Shown here: piece by piece, positions 1-12,431 of the stretch
Numbering within the stretch: position 1 is the stretch's first letter
How the letters are laid out: each line of letters begins with the position of its first letter
From: Certhia americana
Lineage: Eukaryota; Chordata; Aves; Passeriformes; Certhiidae
Assembly: GCA_018697195.1 (NCBI GenBank)
Contig: CM031872.1
Span: 7,843,197 to 7,907,196, forward strand
Reading direction: 5' to 3'
Length of the DNA: 64,000 nucleotides
Notes under the pieces: generated by a model
Seen by the model: the letters and a program-made list of their open reading frames with translations, nothing else
What the model was told of the DNA's origin: nothing
Database searches by the model: none
Translations under genes and position numbers: made by a program

Positions 1-3000
1 GATTTGCTCTGAAAGGGATGTGGAGGTGTCACTTGTGATCCAGAAGTGCTGAGAGCATGGCAGGATCAGTCTAGGACAGTAACCCCTGCTCCCAGTGGGA
101 TGGACAGGGATAGTGATGGGGCTGTGTTGTGCTGTGGGTAAAGTGACACCAGCAGCCTCTGGGGGATCTGGGCCTGAATGAATGCTGTCTTTCTGCTGTT
201 AAATAGGTCAGCATTACCACAAATAATTCATGCTGTGCCCTGGCTCCTGTTGAAATCAAGATGTGCCAGTGTTCACCTGCTGAAGGCAGTGGCTGTAACA
301 GGAACATGGCAAAAGCCCAGGGTAGCAGGAGCTCAGGCCTCTGGTACTGTTTTGTCTAATAACAGGAAATGGGTAAAACTGAAATGGCAGTTTCTGCTAG
401 CTCAGCAATTTTCTAAGCAAAGCTGTTAGCATCGAGGGGAGACTGAGCTCATCCTCACAGCAACTGGTGAGAGTGCTGCTTGCTCTCAGGCCTCTGCCAA
501 AGGAGACAGTTGGCTGGCTGGCTCTTGGCTCCTGGCCTGGGGGCTGCAGTCAGAGATAAACTGCCTGGGAGGGCAACGGGAAACATTCCTGCCTGATCTG
601 GATGTGCTGAGAACAGAGAATGTCAAGGGACATTCACAGGGGTCTATATGTAGACCATTGGGCTTAGATGAGTTGGGAGCTGTAGGCTGTGAGTGAGTGT
701 GGACTTGTAGAGAGGTTTAAACCTGCAGTGAAAAATTCTCCTTCCAACTTTTGTTTCTAATATTTAAAGATTCGAGGGAGAGCTGTGATCTTGTGGTCAG
801 ATCTGTATGCTGGTGAAGCTGAGCAGTGGCAAAAGCCAAGCAGGAAGGTGGGGTGGGAAGATGAGGGTGTGTTGTTTGTGGGGTTTGCAGCCTCTGGAAA
901 ACTTTGATAGCTGCTTTGGCAGTCAGTTCTTGTGAGGTTGCCCTTGGGAGCTATCCCCTTGATAACTAGGACTAGAGTGAATTGAGAAGGATGGAAGGAA
1001 AAGCCATGTGGTGAAGTGTGCCCTTTGAAGGCCTGACATCCGAACGTGGCCAAGATTTGGCAGTCCCAGTTCTTAAAGTGTTTGTGGAAAACTCTGGTCT
1101 TTTGGCCCTTGGTTTTCTGGGACCCAGACTCCTGGATACCTCCCAATGCAGTGCTGCTATCTGTCACCCACAGGTATCACAGGCTCTGCCAGCCTTGAGC
1201 GGGTGCCTGGGGCTTGCAGCAGGGCTGGGCTGCTGGCTTGGCACTGGAGCTGGTCACAGAACCATGAGCCTGGGCTGTGAGTGGGACTGAACAGGCCAGC
1301 TGATGTCTCCCAGAGCTACCATAGCTGCAGGCAGGTGAGGCACGAAGCAGCAGTGCATGACTTACCTTAGATGTAGGGAATTGAAGGGAAAATCCTACCC
1401 CTGTGGAATTGTGTGATTGGAAGCTGAGGTGTGTTGTGGTGTTGTTCCTATCCTGCCTTGCAGAGCTGCAGCAAGACTATGAGGAAAGCCCAGCCCAGGT
1501 ATCAGCAGCTGGTCTGGAGCTGGGTACTCAATCACTGACCTCTTGAGCTTTTTGTGTCCAAAAAGTTGTGTGGACCCAACTGCTGGGAGCTGTCAGCCCA
1601 ATTCCCACCTGCAGAGAAGCAGAGAGGGAGAACATGGGCAGTCCCTGGGTGTGTGGGACTGCAGCCAAGGAGGATTTGCCCTTCATGCTCAGGAATTATT
1701 ACCCTGGACCTGCAGGTTTGTCCCGTGTCTGCATTCAGGCAGGACAGCTGGGCCTCTGGGAGGATGGAGAGAGGGATGGAGATGAAAGGGACAGTGTCAA
1801 TGCTGCCTTTGCCACCAGCAGAGATGGCTTTGAAGCTGACCCTTGCATTTGCTGTGCTGGCTTGCAGGGATGTGGAAAAAAAGCCCTGGGGGCTGGCACT
1901 GCTCCAGCCTGCAGCACAGGGACAGAGAGAGCTGTCTGCTGTCACAGCCCTCCCTGTGACATTGGTGTACGTCTGGGCTGGCGGAGCAGAGGGAGCTGGG
2001 CTGCTCCTCCATGTCCCTGCCTCTGTGTCTGCCTGTCTGTCTGCCTCCTCCGAGGAGCTGCTGGCAGCACAGTGTCCTGGCACAGCTCAGCCCTGCAGTG
2101 AGGCAGTGGCAGGGCTGTGCAGGGGGAGCCCTGTGATGGTTTGTGCAGGCAGAGCCTCGGCGCTGACTCAGCCGTGGCATTTTTAGGCTTTCCAGGAATA
2201 GCTCTCAGCTGTCCTGGCCTTTCCTGAAGAGAGCACTCCAGACAGACACATGGAGTGTCCCATGTGGGTGTTCCCTGGGTGCCTCCCTGAAGGGCTGGCC
2301 TGGCTGGGAGGAGAAACTGGGGCAGGCTGGACTGCTGGCTCCTGGGGTACAGGGTGGTGAGGTCGCAGAGGGTGATGGCAGGAGCCCAGGGTTAGCTGGG
2401 GGAGTTGGAAGAATTTTCAAGCAAGGACTCCTAAAGGAGCATGAGGCCAGCCCAGCTGCTGCCAGCACCTTCCTTCCCTGGCCAGCACCAGCAGCCACCC
2501 GTGACAGAGCACCATGAGCAAGGGTGACTGTGGTGGCATCTGGTATGGTTCTGCAGATGAATCAAAACCCCACAGGGTGAATCCATGCCTGTTGTTCCAG
2601 GTGACTGTTGGCTGTGCCCACCTCACCTTCTCCCACCAGGAAGCCAACAGCAGAAGGGAGGGCAGGACTGTGGGAGGCCCTGGTGCTGGGTGGAGGGGCT
2701 GCCTTCCTGCCATGCCCCTGGAGACCTTATCTGCACGGGGGATGTGTCTGCCTGAAAATGACTTGAGGAAGGGGAGGAATTTGCTTCTGCCTCAGAGGAC
2801 TCTTCTGTTCCTGCCTTCTCCCCACTACAGCAATGCTGTTACCTCTTCTTTTTGAACAAATGCATTAAAAAAAAAAAGGTAAGGAGGAGCAGCATGCCCT
2901 TACTCGGGGGAAACTGGCAGCCAGGCTGTGCCCTGAGGCAGAGAGTGATGCCAGGCTGTCGTCTGACACCATCCCCAGCTCTCTTGAAGGGGGCTTATCC

Positions 3001-6000
3001 AGTCTGATGGCACTGGCTTGGATTGAGGAAGGATCCCAGGTGTCCCCAAGGCCACACAGCACTCCGGGGCTGTGTCTTGCCCATCCCTGGAGAATGGCTC
3101 AGCTCCAGTGGTGCCACTGCTGTGCTGGCACCTGTGGAGGTGGTGCAGGGAGGCAGGCTCAGCCTGAAAAACAGCCTGCCTCGCTCTATCGCTTCCCACA
3201 TCCTGAGCAGTAACTAAAAAACACTGATCTCTGCTCTTTGAGGACATGTGGGGGGAAGAGTAGAGAAGGTTTGCAAAACTGTCAAGGCTCAGATTGCTCT
3301 TTAGGTCTCTGAGAGTGACTCCACACTTCTCCCACATACCTTTGCATTGAAATAAGTGAGGGGGCAGCTCGTCCTCTGTGGCATCAGTATTACACACTGC
3401 TTTGGGTTTTTTCTTAAGGCTGTACATTGCATGAAAAAGGAGGCTGGCCCTGAAATAACCCAGATGCCCACTTTGGCATTTATTTAGGCACTTTCCTTTC
3501 TATCCCCACTTTGGAACAGGGTGTGGAGGACCCAGGTGTGCCCCTGGAGCAGGTTGGTGATGGGTCTTACTGCAGGACATCTTCTGTGTGCTGGGTAAGC
3601 CTCTCGTGGGGCTGGGCAGGAGCTGGAGGCAGCAAGCAGCTGTGAGGAGCAGGGGATTGTGCTGTAGCCTTGGCAATCACACACAGGCCAAGGGTTTAAT
3701 GAACTCGGGCTCTTTACATAAAAGCTGTTGGGAAGTGTGGAGTGTGCCAGCTGCTCCAGAGTCTCTGGCTGCTCTGTTTGCTGGAGAGGCTGCCGTGCTA
3801 CAGAGGTCACTCAGCCCACCGAGGGCTCCCAGGGGGGCTCGGTACTTGCCTCCTGGAGGGGAGGCTAAGAAGATATTTACTTTTCCCACTTGGGCTTTGT
3901 TTACTCGCTGGTGTTGGTTTTTTCTTCTTGCAAAGAAATGCAAGAGGGGTGGGGGCTGCTGGGTTTCTGTAGGTGTCAGCAGTGCAGGGGATCAAGTGGC
4001 AGCGAGCACAGAATGGCACCGCTTGTACCCGCTGCTCTGGGACACAGAGATGCTTCTCTTGACCCAATATAATGGAGTGATTCAGCTCTGCAGAGCCTCT
4101 TGCTCCTCTCCCCCTCCCTGCTGTGGCTCTGCCCTTATTCAGCCAGAGAGGAGCAGGTCCATCATGTGCCTGTACCCCCACGGGGCTGTCCCTTCCCTGC
4201 ATCTCCAGCTGCACACACAGCTCTTGCCCTGTGGAAGGGTTGTGCATGCAAAGATAGACTTTGGGGTTTTTTCATTCCCTCCTTGTACCTGAGTTGAACT
4301 CGTGCAGGGAGCTGGCTGTAATTTCCAGCTGACCTTTCTTTTGGCAGCTTGTTAGTTAGCTTGAAGGCGCTGCAGGGATTTCCTGGCAGCTCCACACGCT
4401 TCCTCTGCTGGCAGATTTCTTGCACAAAGAACTAAAAAGGGGCAGCTGTGCATCACCTCTTCCCTGGGGTGGTTCTCTGCCGGCCTGGCACAACACCTTC
4501 ATGGCCAGCAGTTGGCACAGGGTAGCCATCCTGGCTCCCAGCAGAATTTAAAAATCTTGGTGACCTGACTAAGAAGGATTGTTAGGCTTGTGCAGCTTGT
4601 TCTGTGCGAACAGGAGGTCTCAGAGCAGCAGGTGATGCTTCTGGACAGCCCCATCCCAGGTGAGAGCAGCTGGGTGTTCATGGACAGTGGTGAGCCACTA
4701 AGGATGTGCTGGTGCCAGCTCCTGGCCACACTGTGCTGCTGGGTTCAGGAGCAGTAGCTGCAGGTTCAGCTCAGGAAAACCACACTGAGGGATCTGCAGT
4801 TGCCTTGGGTCACAGCCGCTTCCTCAGCACTTCCCAATTTCTTGCCTCAGTAGACCAGTTAATCCTCTGGGGTTTTTTGCAGCATTGCCATACTGCCAGA
4901 TCCTGCTAATTCATTGAGAACATCTCTGGAAGCTGCTGACACAGAGGTTTTATGAGCAGTGGAGCCCTCGCCTCAGTGCTGGGTGCTCTGCTGTACCTCC
5001 TGTGTTACAGAAAGGTTTATCACAGCAGCATTACCCGTGAGGAGTGCTGGAGGCTGTTCCTGCTGTGTGCTTGTGTGTTTGCAGAGCTAGAGTGAGCCAG
5101 TTGCTGCCCTGAGAGGGAGCAACCCCCCCCTGTTGGGGCTGTGCTCCACTGCTGCCATGCAGAGCAGGAGAGCTGTCCTTGGAGCTGAACACTGAGGCTT
5201 TCCTGGCAGCTCTGACTCTGCTTGCTGGCAGGTTGCTCTTCTGGCTCTTGGCTCTTGTGCTCCCTCTGTGGCACCTGTGCCTGCTGATGGTATGAGCAAA
5301 TGTGTGCATTTCTTCTCCTTTGTTGCAGTTTGTAATCCCCTGTATTAACTTCATTCACCAGAGGCTGAGTTGAGTCCTGTGCTAAAGCTGCAATGGCTCA
5401 GTGTCACCTCAAGTGCCCTGGCACAGACTTAGTGCTTCCCTTCTGACAGCTCTGACAGAGCCTCCTGAGAGCTAAAGAGCTCTAGCCCCTTGCTTATATC
5501 TAATATTCAGTTTTCTGGTTGCAAAAGTGGATGAGGAGAGAGGGCAAGACAGGAGTGAGAGGGGTGCTGGCTGCTGGGACCGAAGTGAGAGTCACATCTC
5601 TGCCTGCAGCTGAGGACCTGGGGTCCTGTGACACAGTGCAGAGCTAGGGCTGCTCATTTCTCCACCCCAAAGTGGAAAACACAAACCTTCTGCTTTCCTG
5701 CTCTCTCTGCCTGGGGAGCTTCGAGAGGAGAGTACTCTAGCTGTGCATCAGCAACACCAGAATTAGTCTAACTCAGCACCTTTGGAGGAGCTTGCCTTCC
5801 CCAGGATTGATTTTAGGCAGCAGGAAGAGAGACATATTGCTACAAGTGCTGGCACAGGGACCAGCAGGCACCAGGTACCCCTGTACTCCTTGAATTGGCC
5901 AACACAGTTAATGCATCGCTCGTTAAGTAGCCGGGGAGAAATCGCCATATGGTCTGGCCTGCTGTTCCTCTACTAGAAGAAAATCTGTGTACTCCAAAGG

Positions 6001-9000
6001 TGCAGCATGTTCCCATTCTATCATCTAGGAGGGAGCAGAGCCTGGCAGGGGCTGGTGGGGAGGAACAGGGTTTGGGGCAGGAGCCCTGTTTCAGCCGCTA
6101 TCTCCTGTGCCTGGGGGATGGGGAGACATTTTCCAGGCTCCTAGTGGTGGCTACAGGGGTGATGTTATCCTTCTCTCTGGGGGCTGGAGGGAGTGACACA
6201 CAGAACTATTCACCCCCTTTGCTGTGTGCAGCTGTGGGTGAAGCCTGGTGAGGTAGAGGTGTGTGCTGTGCCACACACCATTGTTCCTGGCCTGCAGCCT
6301 GCTGTGTGTCACATACCTGGGCTGGCTGTTCCAGCACACCACAGTGTGAGCCTTCATAGGAGAGGAATAAGCCTCATCTGAGTTGGTTGTGTGACCAAGG
6401 CACCTCCCAATTCCCTTCTGCTGTCCTGAAGGTTGTGGTTTGTTGTGGTGGCCGTGACCCTTGTGGAGAGATGTGTCTTCCAGCCAGAGACACTGGGGCA
6501 GGGGCAGCCAGCCTGGAAGGAGGATTTGGCAAGTGTCCCTGCAGTGGTATTGGTTGGAGCGTGCAGCCCAGGCAGGTTTGGCCCCACTGGTGCTGTCAGA
6601 CTGGGCTGTTTGCACAGAAAGCTGCCAGACAGCCCTGGGAAGGTGGGTGGGACACAGCAGTCCTTGTGTCCTTGTTCCTGTGGGGTTGGCTCCTCCTGAG
6701 CCCTAGCCCAGCCCTATTCTTGTGCTGGGCAGAGGCTGCTCAGGACATTTCCCAGCCCTTGGCCAGCTTCAGGCAGGGCAGGGTGTGGGCAGGGAGCTTC
6801 CCCTCAGTCTGGAGGGATGCTGGCTTTGAGGGGCTGGTGATTTCTCTGGCTGCCAGCTCTGCCTGGGCAGCACCAACCAGGGAGGCTGCACTGCTCGGAC
6901 CAGAGCCCAGACACTTTCAGCAGCTGTGGTGGAGTAAACTCCACTTGGATCCTTTGTTTAAGAGTGTAAATACAGACTTGTGGTCATTTCACCCCCAGTG
7001 GGTATGATGGTGGCAGTTCTCCCATGCAGTGGTGCAGCAATGTGCAGGTTTGCAGTGACTACAGGGAAACCTTTGTTTGAGTGGGAAGGGACCTCAAAGA
7101 TCACCTTGTTCCATCCCTGCCATGGTAGGGACACCTTCCACTGTCCCAGGCTGCTCCCAGCCCCAATGTCCAGCCTGGCCTGGGACACTGCCAGGGATCC
7201 AGGGGCAGCCCCAGCTGCTCTGGGCACCCTGTGCCAGGGCCTGCCCACCCTGCCAGGGAACAATTCCTGCCCAATATCCCATCTATCACTGCCCTCTGGC
7301 AGTAGGAAGCCATTCCCTGTGTCCTGTCCCTCTATCCCTTGTCCCAAGTCCCTCTCCCAGTTCTCTTGGAATCCTTTTAGGCACTGGAAGGTCTCCCTGG
7401 AGCCTTCTCTTCTCCAGATGAACACCCCCCTCTCTTCCAGCCTTTCCTCCCAGCAGTGATGCTCCATCCCTCTGATCCCCCTGGTGCCTCATCTGGACTC
7501 TCTCCAGCTGCTCCAGGTCCTTCCTGTGCTGGGCCCCAGGGCTGAGGATCTCTGCAGATGTGGTCTCACCTGGGCAGGGCAGAATTCCCCCTTTCCTGCT
7601 GCCCATGCTGCAGGATCAGTCCAGGGCACAGGGGATCTCTGGGGCCAGCACACAGGGCTGGAGCACACTGAATTTCTCATCCACCAACATTCCCAAGCCC
7701 TTCTCCTCAGGGCTTTATTCCATCCATTCGCTGCCCAGCCTGTGTTTGTGCTTGGGGTTGCTCTGACCCAGGTGCAGGACCTTGCACTTGGCCTTGTCAA
7801 ACTTCCCAATGTTTTCACAGGCCCAGCTCCTTCAGTCTGGCAAGGTCTCTCTGGATGTCAACCCAGCATCCCCAGGGGCTCCAGAATCAAGGCATTTCTT
7901 CTCTGTAAATTAAATGTTCCAGGGCCCCCCCCACATCCAGTGGTACAAGTGAACAACCCCAGTCCCAGTGTGGAACAGAGGGGAGCAGCTGAGCTGTGAA
8001 TGAGAGAGACCAGACATATCTCTACTGGAGTCAGGGAAATCTCCAAGGTTCTTCTGCACTATTGGTGTGTTGTTGCTGCTTCTGCTATCTGGACTTGAGT
8101 TTTCTTCCAGGCTGTCTGGGGCAGCAGCTTTTTTCTCTCCAGGAATTTTTTGGGAGGAAGTTTCCCAAGGCTGTGTGGGGGCGGCCAGTCTCTGCTGGCT
8201 TGACTCCTATCAGGGGGAAAGGCTGCTGCAGGTATGCCCCACAGCACAACCCTGCTAAGCCTGCTGCCTCTGCTGCCTAATGACTTTCTCAAGGTATTTT
8301 TAGCTGCATGTAAACTTCAGGAAAAGCTTTTTTTTGCAGCTGAGGACACTGTGGCCTTTGTTCTGGCTTCTGGGAATGGGGAGGTGCTGGCTCAGTGTGG
8401 CTGTGGTGGCTGTCACAGTTCTGTCCCCTCACAGTGGTCTGTGAGCTGCTCAGGAGCACCTGTTTGAGGGGTCTCAATGTCCCCCTCGAGCAGTGCTGAA
8501 CTCCTGCTGACCGGCTGTGCCCTGCCCAGGCTGGGGAGTGCTTTGACAATGCCTCTGGTTCTGCAGGAGCACAGAAGGGGCTGCTCTTACCAAGTGTTGG
8601 GATGGCCATGGGCCCCCACCATGGTTGGAAACCAGTTCACCTCTGCCTGCTGCCAACAGCAGTTGCAAAGTCCACTTGCAAATGAAATTTGCACATCAAG
8701 TGTCCTAGATTGTTACTTGAAGCTCTCTGGGCTGGAGGGACAGGGACCATGAGTGCCTTCCCGTGGGCTGTGTGTTCCCCTTGCTGCTGGGATGCTGGAA
8801 TTGCACAGCAGATGCAGCTGTGGGATGGTCCTGGATGCTGCCTGATGCTGTATCTCCCCATCTGTTATCTGGAGATCTGTTCAAGGCACGTGAATGCCTG
8901 GTGAGACACACATTGCCCTGTGTCACCAGCACAGTGGCTGTGCTGGATTGACACTGCAAGTGTCCCTTGCAGGGAGCTGAGGTGGCATTTGCTTCTGTTC

Positions 9001-12000
9001 TCCATGGCAGAAGTACCTGGGTGCTGGCTCAAGGTCAGTCTGTGCCCTGCCCATGCTGACAGGGAAGCTGGGACAAGGGACATTGCAGATTTTCCCTATT
9101 ACAGCAAGATTAGTCAGCATTTGGAAATGGAAGCTCAGCCTTTCAGAGCAAAGTTGCCAGCTGGAGAGTTAAGAAGCAGTTGCCACCTCCCTTCCCTTTG
9201 TAAGGGTGCTTGGCTTGGGATTTGCCAGCTTTCCACCAGACAGCAGGCAGAAGACAGAAATGGTTTTGTAATTCCAAGTTGCAAATGGAGCCTTTGCAGT
9301 GTCCATGCTGTAGGAGCCTCTGCCAGGAGAAGAAGAAGGAGCCCAGATTCCTGCTAAATATCCACCTTTCCTCCTGTTGCAATGGCAGGTAGGCAGGACC
9401 TGAGCTCACCTGTGGGCTCTGCTACCTTGTCACTCTGCCAGGCACTCTGGATCATGCCTGTGCTTTCATAGGAGTCTCCTGTCTGGGTCAGGACCATTGG
9501 CTTTTCTTCACCTTAATTTTCTTAACCTTTGTCTGTGAAATAACCCTGGCACTGAACTCCTTTCTGCACCAGTGGGTACCTTGGAATGCCCACTCTGGAA
9601 CACCGAGGGTGCCTAAAGATGCTTCTCTCTCTTGGGGGAAGCACAGAGTGGGCTGGAAGGAGCAGGTCTGAAAACAAGAGCTGTTCTTAGTCACCTGCAG
9701 CATCTCCCTGCGCCATGGAGTGGAAAACAGGGCTCACTGTGCTTCCCTGGCTCCCTGCTCAGCTCAGGACTGGGGTCAGGGTTCTGTGGCCATGAGCCAG
9801 GCGCTGCTGTGGTGCCCTTGGTCTGTGTGAGCTGTGGCAGGACACAGCTTCAGTCTGGAATGGCTGGTAGGGAACTCCTCTCTGGCTGCAAAGAGCAGGA
9901 AGGGCCTTTTCCAGCCTTTGTGGGAAGCTTGTTGCAGGCAGGAGCTGCAGGAGGGATTTGCAGGCTATTATTCAGTGGATCACAGCCAACAGGTCATTGG
10001 GCACTTGGGCTTGGTCAGGACTCTCAGGCTGGTCTAGGCTGACCTGTGGGCAGTACCTGTCTGGTGACCTGATCAGAGCTTGGATGACCTTGGACTACCT
10101 GCCTCAGTGCCAGCGAGTGCCACGGTGGCTCTGACAGCCAAACCACATCCTCTGCAGGTGCTGCTGCCCACGCTTGTTCCTGGGAGAGTTCATGGCCTTG
10201 CTCAGTGATGCTGTTTGAATTAGAAACTGTGAAAATGCTCCCAGGTTCACTTCCAGCCTGTTCCACCAACTTTCTGTTGGTGCACCTGAGCTGGGCAGAA
10301 CTTGGACAGAAAGGACTTGTTGGATGGTTCTGCCTGTAATGTAGAATAGGGATTTTTACTTGTGAAGTCTGTGGTCTCATCCTAAGGGTCCTGGAGAGAC
10401 TGTGAAGTTTCGTGCTCCTAGCAGGAGCTAGGAATTACTGCCTGCACCTCTGTGAGGTGCTCTGCAGGTCACACAGCTGGGAATTCTCTTGGTGGAAACT
10501 CAGTGACTACTACTCTCTGGATCTCCCACCTCCCTCCCTAATGCAGGGCAGGAACAGGACTTGCTCTCACTCCTTGTCAGGTGGAGAGAGTCCCTGTGTT
10601 GCAAAGCAGAAGCTGTACAGGACAGTCGGTGTATTCCAGTTATCCATTTGCTTTCTAAAAGTAGGTGTAATGGGTATCAGATCAATGTTGAATGGTGCCC
10701 ATTAAAAGACAGAAACCCTCGGGGCAACAAACAAGAGCTGGGTTCATCTAGTCATTCACATTAACCAGGCTTTATCCCGGACCCAACCAGCCAAGGCACC
10801 TGCTGCCTCACCTGGCACCTTTACTGAGCCAGGCTGCCCAAGAGGGAACAGGAGAGGCTGTCCCATGCCTGCCCATCTCTGGAGCTTCAGGCCTGGCAGT
10901 GAGGGCAGAGCCTGGCTTGGTGCCTCCACCTGGTGACAGCGCCGGGTGCTGCATTTTAGCCTACATAATTCGGGTTTGTTTGGGGGACGGGAGGGGAATC
11001 AGCAGGGAGGTGATGGCAATGAGCAAATCTTGCTCCTCTCTGTGAGGCTGAAGTGTATAAATAGACATGTCTGATGTTCTCCAGACTGCAGAGAGATGTT
11101 CTCCCTCTGCAGGGATCTGTGATGAGGTGCCTGTTGGATTTTTTATCCCGCTGTCCCTGCACTGCGGGCGGGACACACTCACTGTCCCCTGTCCCCATGG
11201 GGTCGCTGAGCAAGCAGAGGGGCAGAGATCTAGCTTTTCACAGCGTGAATGATGCACCAAGTCCTGCCTGGGCTGCTGTGTTAGTGGGGGGATTTATTCT
11301 TCTCTTCCCCACCTCCCCCTTCCATGTAATCCACTTAATCCCCTGACGACAGGACTCGATTACTGTCAGCTCTGCAGAGCCAGCGTTGCTAACGGGTGAG
11401 CTGCCTCCTCCTGTCTTGCAACAACAAAAGCACCAGCGAGATCTGGGTTTGTGGTAGTTCCAGCAATGATTCTCCAGAGCAGAACAAACACTCCTTTTAC
11501 TGGGCATCCACTCTGCCACTTTAAAAACAAAACCTCTCGTGTATACATGGGTTTAACAAATATGGATAAACCTCAGTGGTTTTCTTACTGAAGGCAACTT
11601 TAGGAGCTGCTGGATTACACTGTGGGTTCAGTTCAGCTGTCACGCTGCCCAGAAGGGAATCTGGGAGTGCTGGAGGCTGGGTGGAGTTGGGGAGTTGGAA
11701 TCTGTTGTTTCAGCCATGCACTGGATGTTGGCTCTGCCCTGTGCCCTCGAGGCTGTTGCAGAGCAGTGGTTGAAGAAAACAAGTGCTGAGGTTTTAATGT
11801 TGTGGCAATGTTTTTCTGAGCTCCTGTTGTCTCAGCAGCCAGGCAGAGATATTGCAGGTCCCTTCCTGGGTCAGGGGTGGTTGGATCTCTGGTTCCAGCT
11901 ACTGTGCAGTCTGTGCAGGGCTTGGTATGTGGCTGAGGGTGGAGTGGCTTGATGCCCACCAGAACTCCCTACCACCCTCAGACAGTGCCAGTGGTCTCTC

Positions 12001-12380
12001 ACATTCCCCCTGACTGCCTGACAGGGGTAAGACTTGAAGAAAAATAAATCCATAGCAGCTCTGCTCCATGCCCTGTGTCGATAGCCTGGGATAGCCACTT
12101 GCTGTGGCACTGGGATCCCTTAGAGCCTGCCCCAAACTATGTTATTTACAGGATATCTTAATGCAGAACCTCTCCTGTCCGAAGGAGGGGTGGGTAGCAG
12201 CAGGTGCTCCTGTTGGCTCAAGCACTGTCCATTGGATCTGGAGGTGTCCAGTGGCTGTAGGCAGCAGAACAGGTGGTGTGTAATTCCCTGGGTGCTGGCC
12301 TCTCTCTCCCAGAAGATCACACGTTCCAAGGTAATAGCCTCTCAGCCTGTCCCATGTACACTTTACTCTTGTTTCTGCAG
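1..12380. other. ARRDC1: Non-coding upstream stretch, probably ARRDC1 intron 1 or 2
   Basis: No coding exon could be supported here on either strand. The first recognisable ARRDC1 exon begins at 12381 and starts with the last two bases of a split glycine codon, so at least one coding exon must lie upstream. The known family N-terminus (a start reading MGRVQLFE in human, then a GSCGVSNK-like segment) was looked for and not found. The stretch has few CpGs, so it does not look like the ARRDC1 promoter. One CR1 fragment sits at about 7078-7880. A short A-run at 2865-2877 is followed by a donor-like GTAAGG, but nothing coding leads into it. Assignment to an ARRDC1 intron is inference from position. 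Confidence 0.6.
7078..7880 (-). mobile_element. CR1 LINE 3' fragment (about 800 bp)
   Basis: The + strand reads as the reverse complement of a CR1 3' end: GGAAGGGACCTC, then phrases such as CCTGCCATGG, ACACTGCCAGGGATCC and CTTCTCTTCTCCAG in the canonical CR1 order. The element is therefore on the - strand with its 3' end at the left. It is 5' truncated and its reading frame is broken. It shares long near-identical blocks with the copies at 24419 and 52196. The right boundary is approximate. Confidence 0.85.
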
Positions 12381-12431
12381 GGGTCCTCACAGCTGGAGAG
12401 CACAACTTCCCCTTCCAGTTCTTACTGCCAG
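12381..12431 (+). CDS. ARRDC1: ARRDC1 coding exon 3 (51 bp)
   Basis: A TTGTTTCTGCAG acceptor precedes the exon and GTAAGA follows it. It enters in phase 1, completing a split Gly codon, and encodes VLTAGEHNFPFQFLLP, close to the human GSLPAGEHSFPFQFLLP. It leaves in phase 1. It lies in the first arrestin domain. Confidence 0.93.

Noticed and set aside
2865..2885. A-run followed by GTAAGG, considered as a processed-pseudogene tail or splice donor
   Set aside because: No upstream homology to any gene and no target-site duplication was seen.
12283..12330. Possible ARRDC1 exon 2 end: open frame (NSLGAGLSLPEDHTFQ) running into a phase-1 donor GTAATA at 12331
   Set aside because: The phase would fit exon 3, but the intron would be only 50 bp. 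A stop codon lies just upstream (about 12258), no matching acceptor is present, and the peptide does not resemble the conserved ARRDC1 segment.
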